From the NCBI GenBank assembly GCA_003556955.1, contig PWQB01000161.1:1-5187 (forward strand): a stretch of 5,187 nt of DNA. The letters are read 5' to 3'. Below, in pieces: positions 1-4,755 of this stretch (position 1 is the first letter of the stretch; each line of letters begins with the position of its first letter). The DNA comes from Nostocaceae cyanobacterium CSSed10_463m (lineage in GTDB: Bacteria; Cyanobacteriota; Cyanobacteriia; Cyanobacteriales; Nostocaceae). Under the pieces are notes generated by a model. It saw only the letters and a list, made by a program, of their open reading frames with translations. It searched no databases and was not told the DNA's origin. The position numbers were made by a program, and so were the translations under genes.

Positions 1-1057
1 GAACCGACTGCACCATTGCTTTACCAAAGGTTTGACTACCAATAACTACAGCTCGGTTATTATCCTTGAGCGCCCCAGTCAGGATTTCGCTGGCACTGGC
101 TGAATTACCATCTACAAGGATTGCCAAAGGTCTTTGAGTCAGAGCTGTACGATTGGCTTTAGTTACCTCACTACCTCCTGCACGGTTCACTGTGCGGACT
201 ATTCCTCCGTCATCTAACCACATCCGCGCAATTTCAATACTGGAATTTAACAAACCGCCAGGATTTCCCCGCAAATCTAAAACAAAAGCATCAGCGTTTT
301 GACTGTTTAAATTTCTAATAGCTCGGCGCATTTGATCGGATGCATGGCCACTAAACTCCCGCAACCGGATATAGCCAACCCGACGATTTCCTTCTTGCTT
401 GAGGGTATAACGTACTGTTGGGACTTCAATGGTAGCCCGTGTTAAATTTAAATCAAAAGCACTCTGCCCCTTTCTTCCTAATTGCAGCGTTATCGGAGTA
501 CCAACTTTACCGCGAATTAAGCTAGATGCCTCTTCTACTGCCATTTTTTCGGTAGATTTGCCATCAATTGCCAAAATTTCATCACCTGCTTTGATTCCAG
601 CTTTGAGTGCAGGAGAATTTTCGATAGCTTCCAAAATAGTGAGGCGCTTGGTTTGGTCATTCACTTCCATGCGAATCCCAATTCCGGAGACTTCACCGGA
701 TGTTTGGCTGGTAAGAGCTTGAAATTGTTGGGGGTCGAGAAATCGCGTGTAGGGATCACCCAGTCTTTGCAAAGCTTCACGAATTGCCACATAAGCTTGT
801 TCATTAGAAGTATATTCTTTACTTAACAAGCTTTGTCTAGTGGCTAGCCAATCTTGTTGATTAAAACTGCCATCAACATACTCACGATTTACCAATTGCC
901 ATACTTGGTCAACTAACGCTTTCGGACTATCTTGTAAAGCAGCAAGAACGCAGCGAGTCCAAGCAGAGCCAAATACAGAGACAGTGGCGGTCGTGGCAAT
1001 CGCTCCACCAATCAAGACTACTTGGAGCGGCGAGTAACGTTTCGCAGATTGGTTCAT
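1..1057 (-). CDS. ctpB: CtpB-like carboxyl-terminal processing serine protease (S41 family), C-terminus cut by window edge
   Basis: Reading from ATG at 1057 down to base 1 gives 352 uninterrupted residues; the C-terminus lies beyond the left edge. Residues 12-32 form a hydrophobic signal peptide or anchor, so the enzyme should act outside the cytoplasm (lumen or periplasm). It contains the family segment RLGDPYTRFLDP (98-109), a PDZ-like domain (about 120-205, with SGIGI and GIKAGDEILAIDG) and the peptidase core (about 226 onward) with VLDLRGNPGG and DGNSASASEI. The catalytic serine is inferred as S321, because K346 lies 25 residues and Q350 29 residues later, the spacing of the Ser/Lys/Gln set in this family. 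Known members trim protein C-termini; in cyanobacteria CtpA processes the D1 precursor, while CtpB and CtpC roles are less clear. The N-terminal RYSPLQVVLIGGAIATTATVS resembles CtpB by memory, so the family is firm and the paralogue letter less so. No strong Shine-Dalgarno precedes the ATG. C36 is not in a lipobox. Confidence 0.92.
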   Translation of the reverse strand, partial: MNQSAKRYSPLQVVLIGGAIATTATVSVFGSAWTRCVLAALQDSPKALVDQVWQLVNREYVDGSFNQQDWLATRQSLLSKEYTSNEQAYVAIREALQRLGDPYTRFLDPQQFQALTSQTSGEVSGIGIRMEVNDQTKRLTILEAIENSPALKAGIKAGDEILAIDGKSTEKMAVEEASSLIRGKVGTPITLQLGRKGQSAFDLNLTRATIEVPTVRYTLKQEGNRRVGYIRLREFSGHASDQMRRAIRNLNSQNADAFVLDLRGNPGGLLNSSIEIARMWLDDGGIVRTVNRAGGSEVTKANRTALTQRPLAILVDGNSASASEILTGALKDNNRAVVIGSQTFGKAMVQSV

Positions 1058-1259
1058 GTATATCAGTGGAATATGGTTGTGTTATTGACAGTTTAGCAAT
1101 CAGACATTTGGGAAGTTTTCAATTTTTATACTTAATTTTAACTTATGTTCCCCTCATTATTTTCTCCTGTTCATTCTCCGGTAGTTGATTGACGATGATT
1201 GCTGTAACGTTTAGCTGTTTAAGTAGTCTAATATGTCACGATAAAAATGCAGTATCGTT

Positions 1260-1281
1260 ACTGTGACTTTAGTGTGACAAT
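1260..1281. promoter_or_regulatory. Tandem 11-bp direct repeat with TGTGAC core, possible operator
   Basis: Two units, ACTGTGACTTT and AGTGTGACAAT, match at 8 of 11 positions and start exactly 11 bp apart, about one helical turn. An inverted copy of the core, TGTCAC, lies upstream at 1235-1240. Response regulators of the OmpR/PhoB class commonly bind direct repeats with this spacing, so a regulator site is possible. No specific regulator can be named from the sequence. It lies about 110 bp upstream of the DUF218 start codon and about 200 bp upstream of the divergent protease start. Confidence 0.3.
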
Positions 1282-1296
1282 TTTATAGATATTAGC

Positions 1297-1324
1297 TTTA
1301 CACCCGATATTATTTTTATAAGAT
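1297..1324 (+). promoter_or_regulatory. Candidate sigma-70-type promoter for the DUF218 gene
   Basis: TTTACA (1297-1302, five of six to TTGACA) is followed after 16 bp by TAAGAT (1319-1324, four of six to TATAAT). Transcription would begin near 1331, leaving a leader of about 60 bases before ATG 1391 and starting past a TTG at 1343. This is a pattern match in AT-rich DNA, where chance matches are frequent, and TATTAT at 1308-1313 is a competing -10 element. Confidence 0.25.
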
Positions 1325-1390
1325 AGCACTTCGCTGAGTTAATTGTATGTCTTCTCGATATTATTTAACCAAGCTTTTATTACATATCTC

Positions 1391-2119
1391 ATGAGACATA
1401 AGTTTACAAAAAAATCGTCAATTTCCCCCTGGCGTAAATCACGAAAACAGTGGCAATGGCTACAAAAAATAGTTTGTGGTTTGTGCTTGATATTTGGTGG
1501 TTGGCTAATTGTTACTACTATAACTCTAGTTTGGGCATCGTCTATGCCAGTAGATGGCTTTTTTGTCCTGGGTGGTAGTATTCGCCGAGAAATTTATGTT
1601 ACCCAAATAACCCAAAAATATCCACAAATTCCAGTTTTAATTTCTAGTGGTTCCCAACCTCCCTGCATAAAGCTAATTTTTCAGAGGGAAGCAGCAGAGT
1701 TACAAAACGTTTGGTTAGAGAATTGTGCCGATTCAACTTTTGACAATTTTTACTATGGCATACCCATTTTACGAAGGTGGGGAGTACATAAGGTGAAACT
1801 GATTACTTCACCCACTCACCTACCCAGAGCGCAATGGATGGCACAGATTCTTTTAGGCGCTCATGGCATTTGGGTTGAGCCAGATATTATTTCAGAGGTG
1901 GGCATTCCAGGTAATTATGAATCTGGGTGGAAAACTGGGCTAGATGTCACACGCAGTCTATTCTGGGCAGTACTTAGTCAGATTATACACCCACAATGCT
2001 CAAATGTCACCAGACTAGCTGAGGTAAATATGCAAGATTGGCAAAACCGAGGTTTTCAGTGCGAACACCAGGGAGGTGTAGGAAGCCTAATTCCGCAATC
2101 ACCATACCCATCCTTGTAG
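1391..2119 (+). CDS. YdcF/SanA/ElyC-like DUF218 protein with N-terminal membrane anchor
   Basis: This 242-aa protein has a basic N-terminus (residues 3-20, rich in Lys/Arg), one hydrophobic segment (about 25-48), and then a DUF218 domain. Basic residues before the segment predict an N-in topology with the domain on the periplasmic side. Domain signatures are PVDGFFVLGGSIRRE (53-67), PVLISSGS (81-88), the ENCADSTFDN stretch (110-119) and ITSPTHLPRAQWMAQ (138-152), with H143 and R146 as likely conserved polar residues. DUF218 members include E. coli SanA and ElyC, linked to envelope integrity, but the biochemical activity of the family is poorly defined and no substrate is assigned here. ATG 1391 is preferred over the in-frame TTG at 1343, which would add 16 hydrophobic residues. 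Neither start has a clear Shine-Dalgarno. The gene is monocistronic, converges on recJ, and ends at TAG 2117-2119 right against a palindromic repeat. Confidence 0.88.
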   Translation: MRHKFTKKSSISPWRKSRKQWQWLQKIVCGLCLIFGGWLIVTTITLVWASSMPVDGFFVLGGSIRREIYVTQITQKYPQIPVLISSGSQPPCIKLIFQREAAELQNVWLENCADSTFDNFYYGIPILRRWGVHKVKLITSPTHLPRAQWMAQILLGAHGIWVEPDIISEVGIPGNYESGWKTGLDVTRSLFWAVLSQIIHPQCSNVTRLAEVNMQDWQNRGFQCEHQGGVGSLIPQSPYPSL

Positions 2120-2139
2120 AGACGCGATTCATCGCGTCT
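2120..2139. repeat. Perfect palindromic repeat between convergent stop codons
   Basis: AGACGCGAT (2120-2128) and ATCGCGTCT (2131-2139) are perfect inverted copies separated by TC, a 9-bp stem. The motif with its left flank, TTGTAGAGACGCGAT, resembles a dispersed repeat I associate with Nostoc/Anabaena genomes; that is from memory and was not searched. It begins directly after the DUF218 stop TAG (2117-2119), and its right arm overlaps the recJ stop (2138-2140). A hairpin here could stop transcription from both sides, but neither side has a proper run of T, so a classical intrinsic terminator is not supported. Confidence 0.8.
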
Positions 2140-4525
2140 AAATGATTCCATTAGCGATCGCCATAATAGTCCCTAAAGGCAAATCGGCAAAATAATTCTG
2201 TTGAAATTGTTCTTCGCGGATGGCTGCTAAAAATCTTTCTAAAGCTGCATCGTTAACGCCTTCTGAGTTCATGTTGGGATTCCAACTAATTTGCAAATCA
2301 CGGTCTTGTCTTGTGACAGTGAACCCCAAAGATTTTAAAGCTTCGATTCCCCAAAATAAAGTTTGGTCACGAATACCAAGTTTTTCTAACAGTTGGAAGC
2401 GGGTAACTGATTGATTTGTGCGACTCAGATATTTAGCAATACCAACCAAAGTTAGCCAAATTTCCTGGGGTGGTTGATGCTGGGGTTTAGACCAAGCGAT
2501 CGCCAATTGTTGATTATGATAAAGACATCGCCTTAAGCATTCACGTAAATCGTTCCAATGTGTAGGACAATCAGCCATCAAAAATGCTGAATACTCATGT
2601 ATAAGTTCTGAATAATCTTGATTTCGCCAATCTAATATCATCTGACTAGAAACACTATTTATCGCGTCTGAACTCTCCACAGAACGCACAGCAATTAATC
2701 TAATTTCATAGCGCTTTTTGAAAGTATTATAATCTAGTTCGGCAATGCAGTCACACCTACCTAAAGGCAATTCTTCTTTGTAGTGTCCCCACCAAATACC
2801 AGGAAACGCGCTTTTAGTAGAGTCATCCCGAATATCAAAATCGGTTTTAATATATTGTACCTTTTTCCCTTTCCAATCTTGCTGATTGCGATGCCAAGAA
2901 TTTTCAAACCAACAGTTTTGAATTAGCAGTTTTGGTACAGGGTTTCCCATCCCACAAGGTTCCAGAAGTTTGAGTTCTAAAAATAACTCTTTGCCTAAAT
3001 CAGCGACAGTTACTGTTAAATCTGCTTGCACAGTGGGCGTGAGATTTGTTCCCCCTAAAGATTGCCGTAACTGCTGATTAATCGCCTCTGTAAATAACGG
3101 GATATTTTCTACTAATAAACTCAAACCGGCTGCAAAGGGATGTCCGCCAAAGCTATGTAACAAATGTTCTTGCTGTTTGACTAATTGGTATAAATCCACC
3201 GAATTGACAGAACGGGCAGAACCACGGGCTAATAAGAGTGCTGTTAGCGGTAGCGGGGCGTTTAGCCCGTGCTGAGTGCTGAGTGCTGAGTCAGAAGAGG
3301 AAGAGGAAGAATTTGTTTCTTTTCCTACTCCTTCTGTACTTAATAAAATAGTGGGACGGCCTGTTTCCTGGGCTATTTGTCCAGCGACTAAACCCAATAC
3401 TCCCGCAGGCCATTGGGTATCTTCTAAGACAATAACGCTGGTGGTTGATAAGTCTAGTTGGGCAAGTTTTTGTGTTACTTGGGCTTGGACATCTTTTTGT
3501 AAAGACTTGCGCCGAGTGTTTGCTAGTTCTGTGACTTCGGCTAATTGATGACAATGTTTCAGATCCCGGCTAGTTAATAACTCTACGCAAAAACGAGCAT
3601 CGCCTTGAATGCGACTGACGGCGTTAATGCGTGGCCCTAGACCGAAGGAAATATCTGTGGGGCGATCGCCATTTTTCTGGCATAATTCTAATAATCGCCC
3701 TACCCCTGGCCGTCGTCTGGCTGTGACTGGCTGCTGAAAGTCGGCTTGCAGTCTTTGAATACCTAATTGCGCTAAATAGCGACAGTCTCCACTTAATTGC
3801 ACTAAATCGGCAATTAATCCCACTGCAACTAAATCATATAAATCTGCTAAGGGATTTTGGGGAATATTTGGTAGGGTTAAATAAAGAGCTTCAATTAATT
3901 TAAAAGCTACCGCTACCCCAGAAAGATGAAATAACTGATGTTCATTGGGTAAATAGCGGGGGTTGATAATTGCTGTAACTGGTGGGCGTTGTTCAGGTAA
4001 TGTATGGTGGTCTGTAACTATGACATCTATACCTAACTGTTGAGCGTAAATAATTTCATTAATATTAGTGCTACCTGTGTCGCAAGTTACTATTAATTTA
4101 CAACCTTGTTTTTTTAAATTATCAATTCCTGGATAGTTGAGTCCGTGGGATTCTTTAAGGCGATTGGGGATGTAGTAAGTTAACTGGGAATTTTGGTTGA
4201 AAAATTGTCCTAAACCATCCCATAAAACAGCAGTGGCGGTAATTCCATCAGCGTCAAAGTCTCCCCAAATGGCAATTTTATCATTGTTATTTCGTGCCTG
4301 TTGCAGTCTTTCTATAGCTAGCTGCATTTCTTCGCCAAATTCAAAGGGGCTGGCTGGTTGATACGTTTTATGGTCGGTAAAGGCTGCTAATTGTTGTTTG
4401 TTTTTAATTCCTCTTTGCCATAATAATTGTGCTGCATACAATCCGCTTGATGCTGGTGTATGCTGTTTGACTATTTGGATAAACCAGTCTGGTGGTTTTT
4501 CGGGTGTTGCTATAATCCACTGCAT
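2138..4525 (-). CDS. recJ: RecJ single-stranded-DNA-specific 5'-3' exonuclease, with internal repeat-derived insertion
   Basis: RecJ degrades single-stranded DNA 5' to 3' in RecF-pathway recombination and in repair. This protein is 795 aa against about 577 in E. coli. DHH-domain motifs are clear: GDFDADG (88-94, metal-binding aspartates D89, D91, D93), CDTGS (148-152), TDHH (171-174), GLIADL (236-241, with D240), and GPRINAVSR (297-305). The DHHA1 part has ARGSARS (433-439) and FGGHPFAAG (459-467). An OB-fold-like region follows, then a C-terminal extension (about 615-795) containing a winged-helix-like stretch (about 690-740); these last two are inferred by position. Residues 397-432 are about 29 longer than the equivalent loop in E. 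coli; the DNA there is a repeat array and the protein is poly-serine followed by low-complexity sequence. The core motifs remain intact and in frame, so the enzyme is probably active. ATG 4525 is the likely start: the protein begins MQWIIATPEK, typical for the family by recollection, though no Shine-Dalgarno is visible. Confidence 0.95.
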   Translation of the reverse strand: MQWIIATPEKPPDWFIQIVKQHTPASSGLYAAQLLWQRGIKNKQQLAAFTDHKTYQPASPFEFGEEMQLAIERLQQARNNNDKIAIWGDFDADGITATAVLWDGLGQFFNQNSQLTYYIPNRLKESHGLNYPGIDNLKKQGCKLIVTCDTGSTNINEIIYAQQLGIDVIVTDHHTLPEQRPPVTAIINPRYLPNEHQLFHLSGVAVAFKLIEALYLTLPNIPQNPLADLYDLVAVGLIADLVQLSGDCRYLAQLGIQRLQADFQQPVTARRRPGVGRLLELCQKNGDRPTDISFGLGPRINAVSRIQGDARFCVELLTSRDLKHCHQLAEVTELANTRRKSLQKDVQAQVTQKLAQLDLSTTSVIVLEDTQWPAGVLGLVAGQIAQETGRPTILLSTEGVGKETNSSSSSSDSALSTQHGLNAPLPLTALLLARGSARSVNSVDLYQLVKQQEHLLHSFGGHPFAAGLSLLVENIPLFTEAINQQLRQSLGGTNLTPTVQADLTVTVADLGKELFLELKLLEPCGMGNPVPKLLIQNCWFENSWHRNQQDWKGKKVQYIKTDFDIRDDSTKSAFPGIWWGHYKEELPLGRCDCIAELDYNTFKKRYEIRLIAVRSVESSDAINSVSSQMILDWRNQDYSELIHEYSAFLMADCPTHWNDLRECLRRCLYHNQQLAIAWSKPQHQPPQEIWLTLVGIAKYLSRTNQSVTRFQLLEKLGIRDQTLFWGIEALKSLGFTVTRQDRDLQISWNPNMNSEGVNDAALERFLAAIREEQFQQNYFADLPLGTIMAIANGII
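2154..2161. repeat. HIP1 palindrome GCGATCGC
   Basis: This copy of the highly iterated cyanobacterial octamer lies in the last codons of recJ, where it encodes part of Ala-Ile-Ala. Confidence 0.9.
2496..2503. repeat. HIP1 palindrome GCGATCGC
   Basis: A second exact octamer lies in the recJ C-terminal extension and again reads as Ala-Ile-Ala (residues 675-677). Confidence 0.9.
3237..3291. repeat. Heptamer tandem array (AGTGCTG) interrupted by a short element, inside recJ
   Basis: One AGTGCTG copy lies at 3237-3243. After a 24-bp interruption come CGTGCTG (3268-3274), AGTGCTG (3275-3281), AGTGCTG (3282-3288) and a partial AGT. Removing the interruption leaves a continuous four-copy array with a single mismatch. 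Heptameric short tandem repeats are a known feature of Nostoc-type cyanobacteria. On the recJ strand the uninterrupted part reads as Ser-Ala-Leu-Ser-Thr-Gln-His. Three 7-bp units make 21 bp, so that stretch keeps the reading frame. Confidence 0.85.
3244..3267. mobile_element. Candidate small dispersed repeat (about 24-26 bp) nested in the heptamer array
   Basis: This GC-rich block begins TTAGCGGTAGCGG and holds a small stem, GGGC (3256-3259, one base of play) with GCCC (3265-3268), around the loop GTTTA. It has no transposase and no terminal repeats of insertion-sequence size. Its size and its location within a heptamer array fit the small dispersed repeats described in Nostoc, thought to be moved in trans. 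The sequence looks familiar from other Nostoc loci, but this is memory. Boundaries are uncertain: 24 bp leaves the frame unchanged, whereas a 26-bp element flanked by a TGCTG duplication (3239-3243 and 3270-3274) would restore a perfect array. On the recJ strand it encodes a Gly-Leu-Asn-Ala-Pro-Leu-Pro-Leu-like stretch. Confidence 0.55.
3294..3311. repeat. GAAGAG hexamer microsatellite encoding poly-serine in recJ
   Basis: Three tandem hexamers, GAAGAG, GAAGAG and GAAGAA, lie next to the heptamer array. Read on the minus strand they give TCT/TCC codons for six consecutive serines (residues 406-411). The tract belongs to the same expanded loop as the heptamer array. The hexamer period leaves the frame intact whatever the copy number, so length variation between strains would be tolerated. 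Confidence 0.8.
3662..3669. repeat. HIP1 palindrome GCGATCGC
   Basis: A third exact octamer, extended to the 10-bp palindrome GGCGATCGCC (3661-3670), lies in the recJ catalytic region. Here it is read in another frame, as Gly-Asp-Arg (residues 286-288). Confidence 0.9.
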
Positions 4526-4572
4526 GGAATTTATTAAAGATTAGGAAGGGGGTTGGTTTTGGATTATCGAAC

Positions 4573-4596
4573 CGCCAAGTCGCCAAGTGCGCCAAG
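4573..4596. repeat. CGCCAAG short tandem repeat upstream of recJ
   Basis: Three exact CGCCAAG copies lie at 4573-4579, 4581-4587 and 4590-4596, separated by T and by TG, in an otherwise AT-rich stretch. This resembles a dispersed Nostocales tandem repeat (remembered, not searched). It lies 48-71 bp before the recJ start codon, so it would be in the 5' untranslated leader if transcription starts at the TATAAA candidate farther upstream. On the transcript strand it reads CTTGGCG three times, with no complementary partner nearby, so no hairpin is predicted. Confidence 0.75.
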
Positions 4597-4631
4597 CGAG
4601 GAGAGAAGCTTTTGAGGAATGGTTGCTGATT

Positions 4632-4637
4632 TTTATA
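4632..4637 (-). promoter_or_regulatory. Candidate -10 element for recJ
   Basis: On the minus strand this reads TATAAA, five of six to TATAAT, about 107 bp before the recJ ATG. No good -35 element lies 16-19 bp upstream; TGTACA at 19 bp is the nearest and is poor. A perfect TATAAT at 4670-4675 (minus strand) is an alternative, also without a -35 element. Either choice would put the CGCCAAG array in the leader. Confidence 0.2.
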
Positions 4638-4678
4638 GCAAATTCTAGGTAAACGGTGTACAGACAAAAATTATAAAA

Positions 4679-4706
4679 CTCTTGTGGAGCGGGCATCTTG
4701 CCCGCT
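4679..4706. repeat. Dispersed hairpin repeat with GCGGGC stem
   Basis: AGCGGGCA (4688-4695) and TGCCCGCT (4699-4706) form a perfect 8-bp stem with the loop TCT, preceded by CTCTTGTGG. On the minus strand the core GGGCAAGATGCCC followed by CCACAAGAG matches a repeat I recall as abundant in Nostoc genomes. It lies about 50 bp past the acetyltransferase stop and could form a hairpin in that transcript. The T-rich stretch (GTTTTATAATTTTTG) begins only about 11 bases after the stem, so it is at best a weak terminator. Confidence 0.75.
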
Positions 4707-4755
4707 ATTGGCGTATTTCACTTAGAGGCTGTTTACTATATTTTTCTATTAATAT

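Larger units (their letters stand above)
1058..1390. other. Divergent intergenic region between ctpB and the DUF218 gene
   Basis: These 333 bases separate the start of the minus-strand protease from the start of the plus-strand DUF218 gene, so both promoters should lie here. The DNA is AT-rich and I found no credible coding region. A TATAAA at 1125-1130 on the minus strand could be a -10 element for the protease, but I see no good -35 element. On the plus side are a tandem TGTGAC repeat and a weak promoter candidate, listed separately. An imperfect inverted repeat pairs TCACGATA (1236-1243) with TATCGTTA (1253-1260), seven of eight positions. I found no NtcA-type GTA-N8-TAC site. Confidence 0.7.
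4526..4755. other. Repeat-bearing intergenic region between GNAT and recJ
   Basis: These 230 bases hold a CGCCAAG tandem array (4573-4596) and a hairpin repeat (4679-4706), with AT-rich DNA between and around them. I found no convincing coding sequence. The recJ promoter should lie here unless recJ is co-transcribed with the acetyltransferase gene upstream. The spacing and the hairpin argue mildly against co-transcription. Confidence 0.6.

Noticed and set aside
429..722. Plus-strand open frame of 97 codons
   Set aside because: It lies wholly antisense to the conserved protease PDZ and core region and its product has no recognisable features.
1343..1390. TTG at 1343 as the start of the DUF218 gene
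   Set aside because: It adds 16 hydrophobic residues before a typical basic N-terminus, has no ribosome-binding site, and ATG 1391 gives the expected N-terminus. The ATG at 1346 is in another frame and soon meets a stop.
2220..2414. Plus-strand open frame of 64 codons
   Set aside because: It is antisense to the recJ C-terminal coding sequence, with no independent support.
3237..3291. CRISPR array
   Set aside because: The units are 7 bp and directly tandem, with one interruption; there are no regular unique spacers.
3276..3554. Overlapping open frames on both strands within recJ
   Set aside because: They are shadows of recJ; their compositions mirror the repeat tract and conserved recJ codons.
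4404..4667. Minus-strand open frame of 87 codons overlapping the recJ start
   Set aside because: It runs through the CGCCAAG repeats and then out of frame over the conserved recJ N-terminus, and resembles no family.
4724..4737. AGAGGCTGTTTACT as a possible insertion-sequence end
   Set aside because: The motif recalls some insertion-sequence termini, but no matching inverted end, target duplication or transposase remnant is visible.
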